Shown: positions 38,184 through 48,573, counted from the stretch's first letter. The stretch: 64,000 nt of DNA from Maribacter stanieri (GCF_900112245.1 NZ_FOYX01000001.1:855856-919855); one strand, 5' to 3'. Numbers and translations: made by a program. Notes: generated by a model from the letters alone, not told the origin.

Positions 38184-39569
38184 ATGAGTCAACTAAACCG
38201 TATTGAGAAAGAATTCAATATTGCTAACATTAAACATGATGGGGTCTGTATTTGGCCAATCATTAAAAGTTATTTAATTACATTAGAACCAACCAAAAGT
38301 GAAATACTTAAAAAGCCTAAAAGCATAATAAAATTATTGTTGAAAAATCTATTTCTAGATATCTTTTCAACTCATAAAATTTTCAAATCTAAAATATGGG
38401 TATTCACAAATTCTGAAAGAAGATATGCAATTAATAATTCATATTTTGATAGAGTAACATCTGGTTTGTTAGATTACTTTGATAATTATGTATTATTTGA
38501 AAATCCCATTCCTAAAGGGCGTTCTTCTAAAAACAAACTTCAAAAAGGTGAATTTTTAATTGGAATGTCTTGGATTTATTTAATTCAATTTTTAATTCTC
38601 AAATTCTCAAAAACACCAAGAATAGAAGCTTTTGTAGATTTAGAAAATTACTTAGAACAGGATTTAAGTAAAATAAAAGATATTTATCATCGATATCATG
38701 CTGGATATTTATTTTATAATTTCTTATTCAAATTCATAAAGCCCAAGGGGGTGTTTTTGGTATGTTATTATTCTAATTTTGGCTTGGTAAAAGCCTGTAA
38801 AAAAAATAGAATACCTGTTTTGGAATTGCAACATGGAATTGTAACCAAAAATCATAGGGCATATAACTTTGCTAAAACTTTAAACGGACCGTTTACACCA
38901 GATTATTTTTTAAGTTATGGTCCCTATTTTAATAGTATTGTTAAAAATGGAAATTTGGTGTTAAAAAAAAATACTTTAAACTACGGGTACTCTTTTTTAT
39001 ATGAGGCAAACAAAAAATTGAGAAAGACCGATGAAATAGAAAAGCTTTTAACAAAATTTAATAAAGTTATATGTATAACTGGGCAATTAGAAAATACTGA
39101 CCGTAAACTACTTAAGCTTGTAGGAAATGTTTCAGATGAGTTTGCGGATATTTGTTTTGTTTATAAGCCAAGGAATAAAAATAATATGGTAACATTTAAA
39201 GAAAAAAGTAATTTTATTAAATGGGAAGATATTAATACTTATTTATTAATGAAGTATTGTGACTATCATATTACAATATATTCTACCTGTGCTATTGAAA
39301 GTATTGCACTTGGTACTCCTAACATCGCAATCAATATTGACAACCTTTATTCCGCCCATTTAAAGGATATAATAGGAGATAATGAATACAACCATGTGGT
39401 TGACAGTGAAAAGGAGTTAAATAAGCTTCTATTACGTTTGTCTAATACTAATTATAATAATAAAATGGTTGTTCAATCCATAAGTAATGTAATTTCTCCA
39501 ATGATATCAAAAGAACTTTTCTCTAATTTTTTTAATAAAGTAGTGAAAGAGAAATCTAACCATCATTAA
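38184..39569 (+). CDS. Putative GT-B-type glycosyltransferase
   Basis: Protein of 461 residues, no signal peptide. The centre has 'PVLELQHGIVTKNH' near residue 213, and the C-terminal half has 'YSTCAIESIALGTPNIAI' near 370. This His-Gly plus Ser-x-x-x-x-E-x-x-x-x-G-x-P pattern occurs in GT-B transferases of capsule and sialyl- or CDP-linked polymer pathways. Because it follows the CMP-sugar synthetase on the same strand, it is a candidate for transfer of the legionaminic-acid-type sugar. Its last 63 bp overlap the end of the convergent GT2 gene. The family is not clearly identified. Confidence 0.6.
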   Translation: MSQLNRIEKEFNIANIKHDGVCIWPIIKSYLITLEPTKSEILKKPKSIIKLLLKNLFLDIFSTHKIFKSKIWVFTNSERRYAINNSYFDRVTSGLLDYFDNYVLFENPIPKGRSSKNKLQKGEFLIGMSWIYLIQFLILKFSKTPRIEAFVDLENYLEQDLSKIKDIYHRYHAGYLFYNFLFKFIKPKGVFLVCYYSNFGLVKACKKNRIPVLELQHGIVTKNHRAYNFAKTLNGPFTPDYFLSYGPYFNSIVKNGNLVLKKNTLNYGYSFLYEANKKLRKTDEIEKLLTKFNKVICITGQLENTDRKLLKLVGNVSDEFADICFVYKPRNKNNMVTFKEKSNFIKWEDINTYLLMKYCDYHITIYSTCAIESIALGTPNIAINIDNLYSAHLKDIIGDNEYNHVVDSEKELNKLLLRLSNTNYNNKMVVQSISNVISPMISKELFSNFFNKVVKEKSNHH

Positions 39570-40265
39570 AAAACTTTTTAATTTACTGTAGCCTAACACT
39601 TTATTATAAAAATTAAAATTGTATTCAAGTAAATCAATTTTGTTTGAGGAAATAGAATCTTCATGTTTACGATAAAATGAAAGAGCTAATGGCAAATTAT
39701 AAGCAAATTCAGATTTTTCTATTATGTTGATAAAAAGACTCCAATCTTGTCTTTTACGAATATTGGCCATATATATTTTCCCCAATTTTTTAGCATTATA
39801 AATAACTGTGGATGTGAGTATATAATTATTTTTTAAAAGATCATTTCTTGAAACAACTTTTTTACATCTAATATTTTTTTTGTTTTTTGTATTGAACTGA
39901 ACATAATCGGTAAATGTAAAAGTGTAACTTCCGTCTAACATGAATTCTACTTGTTTCTCAAGCTTTTTAGGGTCCCAATAATCATCGTTGTCTAAAAAAG
40001 CGATAAACTCTCCCGTTGCCTGTCTAATTGCATTATTTCTTGCGACTGCAGCGCCTTTATTCTCATTATGAATAACTGGAGAAATTATTCTGTCATCATT
40101 ATAGTTGTTAATTAATTCAACACTATTGTCGCTTGAATTATCATCACAAATTATTAATTCCCAGTTTGTATAAGTTTGATTTAAAACAGAATTTATACAG
40201 TCTTCAATATATTTTGCGCCATTATAATTAGGAACAATTATAGAAACAAGAATATTGTTAATCAT
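39507..40265 (-). CDS. Family 2 (GT-A) glycosyltransferase
   Basis: Protein of 252 residues. The classic GT2 opening 'VSIIVPNYNGAKYIEDCI' is near residue 8, 'DDNSSDNS' near 38, and the metal-binding DxD-type motif in 'AFLDNDDYW' near 92. It adds a sugar from a nucleotide donor to the growing lipid-linked repeat unit on the cytoplasmic side. It overlaps the upstream polymerase/ligase gene by 8 bp (same strand) and the convergent transferase gene by 63 bp. Confidence 0.9.
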   Translation of the reverse strand: MINNILVSIIVPNYNGAKYIEDCINSVLNQTYTNWELIICDDNSSDNSVELINNYNDDRIISPVIHNENKGAAVARNNAIRQATGEFIAFLDNDDYWDPKKLEKQVEFMLDGSYTFTFTDYVQFNTKNKKNIRCKKVVSRNDLLKNNYILTSTVIYNAKKLGKIYMANIRKRQDWSLFINIIEKSEFAYNLPLALSFYRKHEDSISSNKIDLLEYNFNFYNKVLGYSKLKSFLMMVRFLFHYFIKKIREKFF

Positions 40266-41517
40266 TTATGTTGGGGTTTAATATATTACTTTTTGATGTG
40301 TTTTCTAATAGTGCGAAAAATATAACAAACAACATTATTCCTCTTTGTCTATAAAGTATACATTCCATCATTAATAGTAATGTAAAACTTATCCAGAAAA
40401 AAGCTAAAGCATAATTTTGTTTTTCTATTGCTTGTTTTATAACTAAAATAAGTAATAATGAGAGGGTAATTAAGCCTGCGTAACCCCAATCAATATAATT
40501 ATTAATAAACTGATTGTGAGTATTATAAGTTTTGGTTTTGAATGGAAATTCGTTTTTGAACTTTTTAGAATATGTATTTTTAATTTTCTCTTCTGCTATA
40601 CCAGTACCTTGAATTCCTCCATTACCTTCATTAATTACAGATGCCCCCAGAATATAAATTTTAATTCTATTATTAATAGAGTAATTTCTTTCTAATATAT
40701 TATCTCTTTTTCCATACCATTCAAATACTTGTGAGTACCTATTAAAAAGAAGAGTATCCTTAAAAACATAAGTAATTGAAAATAAGCTGGCAATGCAAAA
40801 TATATAAATGAATAGATATTTGAGGTGTTTTTTTTTAATAATTGCTAGGATAAAAAGGTAAATTAAAGAGCCAAATAAAATTGAAATAATCATAGCTCTA
40901 GAACCTATCATGAAAAGGTGAATAAAGAAATAGGTTAAAGTGATCCACTTTAGCCTACTTGTGGTCAACTTAAATTGATAAATTAGTATAGCAGAGAAGA
41001 AAGTGTACAAGCTTAAATATATATGATTAAAGTAATTTGGGTTGGTATACCTGGTATATAAAAAGCGATAATATTCACGACCTTCTTTAACTATAAACAA
41101 TGATTGATTAGTAATCATATCAATAATTGCCGATATATCAAGAAAAACTAATAAAATTATGTTGCCTAAAACAAAACAATTTATAAATAACATGTTCTTA
41201 TTTCTAAGATCTTGAAAAATATAGAATAGAAAAGGACTAAATAAAAATGGCAATAATCTTGTTAAGTAATTTTTTTTGGATTCTGGATTAATAATTACCC
41301 CTGTAACTCCAATGAGAAAATAAGCCACCATTAAAACTATTATTATTTTAGATGTTCTTTGTAGTATAATGTTCTTCTTCTTCTTTATCAAATTAACTAG
41401 GGAAAAAAAAATGAACCCTATGAATAAAATAGCACTAATATTCTCTTTTAAGAATAACCCGAATATAGTTATACAGCCTAGAATTACTAAACAATTTTTT
41501 AAATTAAGATTTTTCAA
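40258..41517 (-). CDS. O-antigen ligase/polymerase family membrane protein (WaaL/Wzy_C-like)
   Basis: Protein of 419 residues with about ten to twelve membrane helices and one large periplasmic loop (about residues 280-330). At the end of the loop lies 'YNTHNQFINNYIDWGYAG', which contains the His-Asn pair typical of the O-antigen ligase family. Such proteins either polymerise repeat units or attach the finished polymer. The start is TTG at 41517, because a stop codon lies just upstream in frame and no ATG is close; this start overlaps the preceding gene by 14 bp. Confidence 0.75.
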   Translation of the reverse strand: MKNLNLKNCLVILGCITIFGLFLKENISAILFIGFIFFSLVNLIKKKKNIILQRTSKIIIVLMVAYFLIGVTGVIINPESKKNYLTRLLPFLFSPFLFYIFQDLRNKNMLFINCFVLGNIILLVFLDISAIIDMITNQSLFIVKEGREYYRFLYTRYTNPNYFNHIYLSLYTFFSAILIYQFKLTTSRLKWITLTYFFIHLFMIGSRAMIISILFGSLIYLFILAIIKKKHLKYLFIYIFCIASLFSITYVFKDTLLFNRYSQVFEWYGKRDNILERNYSINNRIKIYILGASVINEGNGGIQGTGIAEEKIKNTYSKKFKNEFPFKTKTYNTHNQFINNYIDWGYAGLITLSLLLILVIKQAIEKQNYALAFFWISFTLLLMMECILYRQRGIMLFVIFFALLENTSKSNILNPNIND

Positions 41518-42697
41518 TTGTGTTTAGTTTTAAGTAAGGAATAGTCAAAATTGCTATAAAATTAAATAGTGCAAGTAAAATTCTCAAACTACTGGAATAT
41601 GAAATTTCCGCCATCCCTATTAGATAAAACAAAATGAATAAATTCCACCATAAATATAATCTTCTATCAGGCATATTATCTGTTCCTTTAATGATGGGAA
41701 ATATAATTATTAAAAAAACTATGTAGGAAACTATGGTAAACATGAAACCATACCTAACATGAAGATCACCAAGAAAAATAGTGGGTGCAGCACCCTTTTC
41801 ATTATATCCAGGATATATTTCTTGAAATGTTTCCTTTTTAATTACTTGATATTCGTAAATATCTCCTTTATATAAATTCCTTCTTTTCATTGAGATTCTG
41901 GTGATAAATCCTGAACCTTGCGTGACAAAAAACCTTCTTGGTGGCGATTCTAATAAGTACATGAAAGTTTCTTTATTAAATTCTTTGCCCTTACTTATTG
42001 TGTAAATAACCAACATACCCGAGATGGCAAAAAATCCTATCAAAATATATTTGAAATTGAATTTGATACCAGAAAATAACAATGCAAATATTATAAAAAA
42101 GGTTACCAAACCCTTATGACCCCCTGATGTAAGTATAAACACCACTATAAGTAGCAATAGAATCTTTGATATATTACCTTTAATATGTTTAATAAAAAAG
42201 AAATAACCCGAAGGAATAAAAATCATAAAAAATGATGAAAACGTATAGAAGAGCTTAACAGAGTCGGATTGATCAAACCTTTCTGGTAAATTACCTGTTA
42301 AAATAAATTTGACCAATGGTAGTTGATTTATATATACTAAAAGATATAATCCAACAAGTATAAACCAAAATAAAAAATATAGAAACATTAATTTTTGATT
42401 TCTATCTCTGTAGTTTTGAAAGTATTTATTAAGTATTGATTTTTTGGTATGCGCTAAAATATATGAATAAAATATTGAGATGGTAAATATAATTGTTCCA
42501 TATATTTCAAAAACTATAACGTCCTGCCACTCAAAGCTATTGGAATAGGAAATATAGCCTAATTCATAATAAACCGCCGGTCCGATAAATATAATAAACA
42601 GAAAGAAAAAATGAATAATATAGGAACTTGCAAAAAGATTTTTCTTTTTGAAATAATAAACGTTTAGAAGAAAAACGAACAATAGTAAATAAATCAT
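41504..42697 (-). CDS. Wzy-like repeat-unit polymerase candidate
   Basis: Protein of 397 residues with about ten membrane helices, rich in Phe, Ile and Leu. Near residue 240-310 is a loop with 'SPPRRFFVTQGSGF' and 'GAAPTIFLGDLHVRYGF', a layout seen in O-antigen/EPS polymerases of the oligosaccharide-repeat-unit type. Polymerases have little sequence conservation, so the call rests on topology, position beside a flippase, and the presence of a separate WaaL-like protein. ATG at 42697. First gene of a minus-strand run of three. Confidence 0.65.
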   Translation of the reverse strand: MIYLLLFVFLLNVYYFKKKNLFASSYIIHFFFLFIIFIGPAVYYELGYISYSNSFEWQDVIVFEIYGTIIFTISIFYSYILAHTKKSILNKYFQNYRDRNQKLMFLYFLFWFILVGLYLLVYINQLPLVKFILTGNLPERFDQSDSVKLFYTFSSFFMIFIPSGYFFFIKHIKGNISKILLLLIVVFILTSGGHKGLVTFFIIFALLFSGIKFNFKYILIGFFAISGMLVIYTISKGKEFNKETFMYLLESPPRRFFVTQGSGFITRISMKRRNLYKGDIYEYQVIKKETFQEIYPGYNEKGAAPTIFLGDLHVRYGFMFTIVSYIVFLIIIFPIIKGTDNMPDRRLYLWWNLFILFYLIGMAEISYSSSLRILLALFNFIAILTIPYLKLNTIEKS

Positions 42698-43354
42698 AAC
42701 TAACTTAATTAAAAAATTTTGAATTAGTCATCTCGATTAAACATACGTTTCTATTTAAGGTTAAATTGTTCATAAACTTCTATTGTGAGTTTTTTTTTCA
42801 TACGTCTAAATTCGGTAAATAATTATTATTTAGGATGGCTTTAATGAAGAATTAATATTCTTTATTATAACTGGAATGTAAAATTTAATTAATAAGAGTG
42901 ATTTATACTGTGGACATTTTAATAAGCCTATATCTCTTATTGTTATAATGTCAAACTTTTATGTGCGAAGTTTAAACTCTCCAAATAAGTGACTAAAACA
43001 ATTTATGTATGTATTTTAAATTGATTTACCGGGGTGTCTGTTTTATTTGCACATAGTTTTTACCATTTCTTAAATTTTATTTGAGATGAAATTCAAATCA
43101 TTATTATAGTTTACATGTTTAAGTATATCAATTTTCTTTTGTCTTGTTTCTGTCCCATTTTGTTTTGTTTTTTGTCCCAACATTACAAAGTACTTTAATA
43201 TAGACGTTTTTTTGAGGTAAGTTCGATTTTTAATCCTTGTTGGCTAAAATTTTAAGATATTATAATTTGATTTTCATAATGTTAGCTATTTTATATTGGT
43301 TTAAAATTACTGTTAGTAAATCTGAACAAATCAGTATTCTTGATTTAAGAATAT
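42698..43354. other. Intergenic stretch between wzx and the polymerase gene (657 bp)
   Basis: AT-rich. No gene that I can support; the short plus-strand frame at 43237-43461 starts with TTG and runs antisense into the wzx 3' end. A pyrimidine-rich tract holds two copies of TGTCCCA (43151-43157 and 43173-43179), 22 bp apart, i.e. on the same face of the helix. It may hold the promoter of the minus-strand genes. Confidence 0.5.
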
Positions 43355-44599
43355 TTAAAGGTCGTCATTTAGAATTTTCGATAATAATAGCTCCAATATT
43401 GTGTAGAGTACTATATATGAAACTAAGGTGGCAAAAGCTGCACCAAATAATCCCCATTTAGGAATAAGATAAAAATTTAAAATGATATTGATTAAAGCGC
43501 TTATGAAAGATAGACTAGCTATCCAACCTGTTTTTTCTTCAAAAAATAGTTGATTTACTTTAAATCTATATAAACCTTGAAAAAAGTAGCCCGATAATAG
43601 AGCTAAATAAATAGTATTTTCAACTTTATAATCTTCTCCAACATAAAATTTGTAAATAAGGGGCATAATAAAATAAATAATTATACCAAATATTAAAATT
43701 GATAGTGAATAGTATTTAAATGTTTTGTTGAAAATTATCATGAATCCTTTTTTGTCTATCGCCATGTTTTTCATAAAATATGGAGTCCATGCCATTGAAA
43801 ATGAAGTAATTAATAAACTCATTACCATGCATAGTTGATAAATGACAGAATATTTGCCTAATTGCGCTGTTCCAAGATAATCGTTTATGAAATAGCGATC
43901 TGCGTAATTTAAAATGTTATTGAAAAAAGTGTGTAAAATTAGCGGTGATGAATAAATCAATATTTTATTCAGTAACTTTTTGTCTACTAAAAAAGTAATG
44001 CTCTTATCTTTTAATAACAGATAGCCAATGAATAATGCTGATAAGAAAGAAGAAGAAAAAAGTGAAAATATCCTTACATTATAATTATTGTATAGTGACA
44101 AGAAAATGATTGATAATATAATATCTAAACCTGCCTTACTTAACCTTATTATGGCAAATTGTTTCAAGTTTTCTTCATTTCTTTTTAAAATTAAAAACCC
44201 TTCGATTATTAAGTTTAAGAATACATAAAAAACAATTAATATCACTAATTGTTTTTTATCGGTATTAAGGTCGAAAATATTGAATGTATATGTGCCGAGT
44301 ATAGACAAGAGTGTTGATCCTACGCCTAGAATTAGAATACATGTGAAAACAACAGAAATGTATTTCTTTCTATTTTCTATGGTAAAGTATAATTTACTAA
44401 TAGATTGAATAATACATAAACCAATAATAGGAGTAAGAAAAAAGGTAGATGTTGTGAATAAGTCAATTACTCCAATATCATTTGAACTCAAATTCCAAGT
44501 TAGTATTGGTAAAATTATAAATGGAGTGAGGGAGTTTAAAAGATTTATAATTGTGTAACCGCTAAAATTTAGAAATAAGCTCTTTTTTTTAAAGTTCAT
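43355..44599 (-). CDS. Wzx-type polysaccharide flippase (MOP superfamily)
   Basis: Protein of 414 residues with about twelve membrane helices in the MOP/MATE-like order. 'NYADRYFINDYLGTAQLGKYSV' (residues roughly 225-246; key residues Asp-Arg and Gly-x-x-x-L-G) is the typical flippase segment between helices 7 and 8, and 'LIPKWGLFGAAFATLVSY' near 380 is the C-terminal signature. It would carry the undecaprenyl-linked repeat unit to the periplasm for Wzy. ATG at 44599. It is divergent from the priming transferase gene. Confidence 0.88.
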   Translation of the reverse strand: MNFKKKSLFLNFSGYTIINLLNSLTPFIILPILTWNLSSNDIGVIDLFTTSTFFLTPIIGLCIIQSISKLYFTIENRKKYISVVFTCILILGVGSTLLSILGTYTFNIFDLNTDKKQLVILIVFYVFLNLIIEGFLILKRNEENLKQFAIIRLSKAGLDIILSIIFLSLYNNYNVRIFSLFSSSFLSALFIGYLLLKDKSITFLVDKKLLNKILIYSSPLILHTFFNNILNYADRYFINDYLGTAQLGKYSVIYQLCMVMSLLITSFSMAWTPYFMKNMAIDKKGFMIIFNKTFKYYSLSILIFGIIIYFIMPLIYKFYVGEDYKVENTIYLALLSGYFFQGLYRFKVNQLFFEEKTGWIASLSFISALINIILNFYLIPKWGLFGAAFATLVSYIVLYTILELLLSKILNDDL

Positions 44600-44921
44600 A
44601 AAAAATTAATGATTCTATATTTTCCCAAATTAATTATAGTTGAAAACAAATGTAATTTTTTTATGACCAGTATAGTGATATTAAATTGGATTAAATTCAA
44701 TTAGCGTATTTGATATATGGATGTTTTTGTTCTTTTATAATTGCATATGAGAATTGCCAATACATGTGATTTTTTACATAATGATATTGCTTAAAACATT
44801 AGGAATATTAGTTATTAGAGTATTCGTTAATGCTATAATTGTTTAAAAGTTCAAATAACATAGTTGTTTCGAATCAAAATCATTTAATTTGTAAAGTAAT
44901 TTTTAAAAATAATTTTTCGGC
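44600..44921. other. Divergent intergenic stretch (322 bp)
   Basis: Very AT-rich and without an open frame. It must hold the promoters for the minus-strand flippase and the plus-strand priming transferase, but I see no exact TAnnTTTG element in the right place. Confidence 0.5.
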
Positions 44922-46274
44922 TTGAAATATAAAAAAGGTAGATGGTCTAAATTAATTAAGCCATTAATGTCATTAGTTGATTTGACAATATTAGTATTTG
45001 GCGTTTTTTTATTTGAAATTAAATTAGTCAACTATTATGTATTTATTGGGTATGTAATTATTGCTTGGATAATCATATCATTAAAAAATGAATTTTATAA
45101 TGTTGAGAGACAAGCAAGAGTTATTCAGTTATTTTCCCTCTTAATAAGACAGATTTTATTGTTTATAATTGTCTTATATGCATATATGGGCTTTTTTAAA
45201 CAACCTGAGGTTGGAAGACTAGCATTAGCAAGTTATGTTGTTTATGTTACTGTTGTAGTTTTTCTCTTTAAATATTTGGCATTTTTTCTTTTAAAGAAAT
45301 TTCGGGTTTTGTTAAAGGGCAATGGTAGAAGTGTTATTGTAATAGGTGATAATGCGAAAACAAGGCAGCTTATAAAGATTTTTCAGACAAAATTGGATTA
45401 TGGGTTAAATTTTAAGGCTAAATTCTCTGTTAGAGATAAGGATTTTTCCTTGATGAAATGTTTGGAATATGTTGTTGAAAATAATATTGATGAAATTTAT
45501 TTTTCTGTGGCTGAGTTATCTAATGATCAAATAACAAATCTTGTTAATTTTGCAGAAAACAACCTAAGAACGTTAAAGTTTATACCAGATAATAAAGATA
45601 TTTTTGCAAGAAATTTAAAGTACGAGTATTACGATTATATTCCAATTCTATCCTTGAGAAAGATAGCTTTGCATGACCCGATTAATGCTTTTATCAAAAG
45701 ATTCTTTGACATCATCTTTTCTTCATTGGTTATATTATTAGTGTTGTCATGGTTAACGCCATTAATGGCTATCTTAATCAAATTGGAGTCTAAGGGTCCT
45801 ACTTTGTTCTTACAAAAAAGGCATGGTTTGGATAATCGGGAGTTTTATTGTTTTAAATATAGGTCGATGGCAGTTAACCGTGGTAATGATGCACTGCATG
45901 TTACGAAGAACGATATGCGAGTTACCAAAATTGGAAAATTTATCAGAAAAACTAGTTTAGACGAAATGCCACAGTTTTACAACGTATTCTTTGGTCAGAT
46001 GTCTGTTGTTGGACCTAGGCCTCATATGGTATCCCTCTCTGAAGTATATATGAAGAAAGCTAATAGGTATATGCTACGACATAGTGTTAAACCGGGTATA
46101 ACTGGCTTGGCTCAAGTAAGTGGGTTTAGAGGAGAAATAGAAGCAGATACAGATATAATCAATAGAGTTAAATATGACATTTTCTACCTAGAAAACTGGT
46201 CTTTGTTATTGGATTTAGGTATTATTATTCAAACTGTTACAAATCTATTTAAGGGAGAAGAAAAAGCCTACTAG
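44922..46274 (+). CDS. Polyprenyl-phosphate sugar phosphotransferase (priming transferase, WcaJ/WbaP-like)
   Basis: Protein of 450 residues. Four to five membrane helices (about 15-125) are followed by a Rossmann-like cytoplasmic region (about 140-255) and the bacterial sugar transferase domain (about 265-450). That domain holds '[10 protein letters not shown]', 'FCFKYRSM'-type 'FYCFKYRSM', '[14 protein letters not shown]' (catalytic Asp-Glu) and 'VGPRPHM'. It puts the first sugar phosphate on undecaprenyl phosphate and so starts each repeat unit. The start is TTG at 44922; it keeps the family N-terminus '[11 protein letters not shown]', while the next ATG (codon 16) would remove it. Confidence 0.92.
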   Translation: MKYKKGRWSKLIKPLMSLVDLTILVFGVFLFEIKLVNYYVFIGYVIIAWIIISLKNEFYNVERQARVIQLFSLLIRQILLFIIVLYAYMGFFKQPEVGRLALASYVVYVTVVVFLFKYLAFFLLKKFRVLLKGNGRSVIVIGDNAKTRQLIKIFQTKLDYGLNFKAKFSVRDKDFSLMKCLEYVVENNIDEIYFSVAELSNDQITNLVNFAENNLRTLKFIPDNKDIFARNLKYEYYDYIPILSLRKIALHDPINAFIKRFFDIIFSSLVILLVLSWLTPLMAILIKLESKGPTLFLQKRHGLDNREFYCFKYRSMAVNRGNDALHVTKNDMRVTKIGKFIRKTSLDEMPQFYNVFFGQMSVVGPRPHMVSLSEVYMKKANRYMLRHSVKPGITGLAQVSGFRGEIEADTDIINRVKYDIFYLENWSLLLDLGIIIQTVTNLFKGEEKAY

Positions 46275-46281
46275 AATTATT

Positions 46282-47259
46282 ATGAAAAAAATATTAATTA
46301 CAGGTGCCGCTGGCTTTTTAGGTTCTCATTTGTGTGATCGTTTTATAGATGAAGGTTTCCATGTCATTGCAATGGATAACTTGATTACAGGAGATTTAAA
46401 TAATATCTCTCATTTATTTTCGCTTTCAAATTTTGAATTTCACCATCATGATGTAACAAAATTTGTACATGTATCTGGTAAACTTGATTATATTTTACAT
46501 TTTGCCTCGCCAGCTAGCCCTATTGATTATTTAAAAATTCCAATTAAAACCTTAAAAGTTGGATCCTTAGGGACGCTAAACCTTCTAGGCTTGGCGAAAG
46601 AAAAAGGGGCTAGAATTTTGGTTGCTTCAACTTCCGAAGTTTATGGTGATCCATTAGTTCATCCTCAAAATGAGGAATATTTTGGTAATGTAAATCCTAT
46701 TGGTCCTCGTGGGGTTTATGACGAGGCTAAACGCTTCATGGAGTCTATCACAATGGCTTATCATAGACATCATGGACTAGATACTCGAATTGTACGTATT
46801 TTTAACACATATGGCTCTAGAATGCGTTTAAATGACGGACGGGTAGTACCAGCATTTATGGGGCAAGCGCTACGTGGTGAAGATTTAACGGTTTTTGGTG
46901 ATGGTTCTCAAAGTAGATCTTTTTGTTATATAGATGATCAAGTAGAAGGAATATACCGTTTATTATTTAGCGATTACACTGACCCTATTAATATTGGAAA
47001 TCCACACGAAACAACTATTAAAGAATTTGCTGAGGAGATTATTGCTTTAACTGGGACTAAACAGAAGGTAATATATAAGCCGCTTCCTCAGGATGACCCT
47101 ACACAACGTCAACCTGATATCACCAAAGCGAAGGAAATTTTAGGATGGGAGCCAAAAGTGCATAGAAATGAAGGATTAAAAATCGTATACGATTATTTCA
47201 AATCGTTGTCACCAGAAGACTTACAGAGGAAAGAGCATAGAGATTTCTCTACTAAATAA
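46282..47259 (+). CDS. UDP-glucuronate decarboxylase (UDP-xylose synthase type)
   Basis: Protein of 325 residues, extended SDR. '[10 protein letters not shown]' near residue 7, '[11 protein letters not shown]' near 74, '[11 protein letters not shown]' near 115 and the Tyr-x-x-x-Lys of '[12 protein letters not shown]' near 147 are typical of UXS. '[10 protein letters not shown]' and 'RSFCYIDD' follow. It would turn UDP-glucuronate into UDP-xylose (or the 4-keto intermediate) for surface glycans. It starts 7 bp after the priming transferase. No UDP-glucose dehydrogenase is in the window, so the substrate must come from elsewhere. Confidence 0.92.
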   Translation: MKKILITGAAGFLGSHLCDRFIDEGFHVIAMDNLITGDLNNISHLFSLSNFEFHHHDVTKFVHVSGKLDYILHFASPASPIDYLKIPIKTLKVGSLGTLNLLGLAKEKGARILVASTSEVYGDPLVHPQNEEYFGNVNPIGPRGVYDEAKRFMESITMAYHRHHGLDTRIVRIFNTYGSRMRLNDGRVVPAFMGQALRGEDLTVFGDGSQSRSFCYIDDQVEGIYRLLFSDYTDPINIGNPHETTIKEFAEEIIALTGTKQKVIYKPLPQDDPTQRQPDITKAKEILGWEPKVHRNEGLKIVYDYFKSLSPEDLQRKEHRDFSTK

Positions 47260-47301
47260 AAATTTAAAAGAGCAAGAAGTATTTTTGCAAAAATTAATAA
47301 A

Positions 47302-48573
47302 ATGAATATTTTAATTCTAGGATCAGGAGGTCGCGAGCATACTTTTGCTTGGAAATTGGCACAGAGTAATAAATTATCGAAACTTTTTGTTGCACCAGGA
47401 AATGCTGGTACAGAAAAAATCGCAATAAATATACCAATTGGTGTAAACGATTTTGATGCTATTAAAAAATTAGTGTTAGAAGAAAATATAGAACTTGTTT
47501 TTGTAGGACCAGAAGATCCTTTGGTAAATGGAATTCATGATTTCTTTCTGAATGATCAAGAATTAAAAACTATTGCAGTTATTGGTCCAGAAAAATTAGC
47601 AGCAACACTAGAGGGGAGTAAAGAATTTGCAAAGGAGTTTATGATGAGACATCATATTCCTACTGCTCAATATAAAAGCTTCACATCCGAAACCGTAGAA
47701 GACGGATTTAAATTTTTGGAAGAACTTAATCCTCCATTTGTTTTAAAAGCTGATGGATTAGCTGCAGGTAAAGGTGTGGTAATTCTTAATGACCTTAATG
47801 AAGCAAAAATAGAGCTTAAGTCAATGTTGGTTGATGAGAAGTTTGGAGCTGCAAGTGCAACTGTAGTTATTGAAGAGTTTCTTGACGGTATAGAACTAAG
47901 TGTTTTTGTACTAACCGATGGTGATAGTTATAAAGTTTTACCAACGGCAAAGGATTACAAAAGAATAGGCGAAGGGGATACCGGACTAAATACGGGAGGT
48001 ATGGGGGCTATTTCACCCGTTCCATTCGCTGATAAAGCTTTTATGGACAAGATAGAACAGAGAATCGTTAAACCTACCGTAGAGGGTCTTAAAAAGGATA
48101 ATATGCCTTATAAAGGTTTTATTTTCATCGGATTGATTAAAGTAGGTGAAGATCCTAAAGTTATCGAGTATAATGTTAGAATGGGCGATCCAGAAACTGA
48201 AGTTGTACTTCCCCGTATTCAAAACGATATGGTTGAACTGCTAAAAGCGGTAGCTAATCAAACATTATCTAATATTGATTTAAAGTTAGACGATAGGACG
48301 GCAACAACAGTAATGACCGTTTCTGGGGGTTATCCTGGGTCTTATGAAAAAGGAAAGGAAATAAAAGGAATTGAATCCATTAAAGATTCTTTAATTTTTC
48401 ACGCGGGCACAACTTTAAAAGATGGTAAAGTAGTAACTAACGGAGGTAGGGTAATGGCAATTACTTCTTTTGGTACGGATTTTAAATCGGCACTTGCGCA
48501 ATCGTATATAAATGTAGAAAAACTTTCCTTTGAAGGAATGAATTATAGAAAAGACTTGGGATTTGATCTTTAG
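47302..48573 (+). CDS. purD: Phosphoribosylamine--glycine ligase (GAR synthetase)
   Basis: Protein of 423 residues, ATP-grasp fold, normal length. 'LILGSGGREH' at the N-terminus, 'VGPEDPL' near 67, 'LKADGLAAGKGVV' near 150, 'EEFLDGIELSVF' near 193, 'NTGGMGAISP' near 230 and 'YNVRMGDPETE' near 291 are the expected signatures. It makes glycinamide ribonucleotide, step two of purine synthesis. It follows the polysaccharide locus by 42 bp and ends at a very long hairpin. Confidence 0.97.
   Translation: MNILILGSGGREHTFAWKLAQSNKLSKLFVAPGNAGTEKIAINIPIGVNDFDAIKKLVLEENIELVFVGPEDPLVNGIHDFFLNDQELKTIAVIGPEKLAATLEGSKEFAKEFMMRHHIPTAQYKSFTSETVEDGFKFLEELNPPFVLKADGLAAGKGVVILNDLNEAKIELKSMLVDEKFGAASATVVIEEFLDGIELSVFVLTDGDSYKVLPTAKDYKRIGEGDTGLNTGGMGAISPVPFADKAFMDKIEQRIVKPTVEGLKKDNMPYKGFIFIGLIKVGEDPKVIEYNVRMGDPETEVVLPRIQNDMVELLKAVANQTLSNIDLKLDDRTATTVMTVSGGYPGSYEKGKEIKGIESIKDSLIFHAGTTLKDGKVVTNGGRVMAITSFGTDFKSALAQSYINVEKLSFEGMNYRKDLGFDL

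Noticed and set aside
43237-43461. Plus-strand frame of 74 codons with one hydrophobic stretch
   Set aside because: TTG start, no recognisable family, and its 3' half is antisense to the wzx end. Could be real but I cannot support it.
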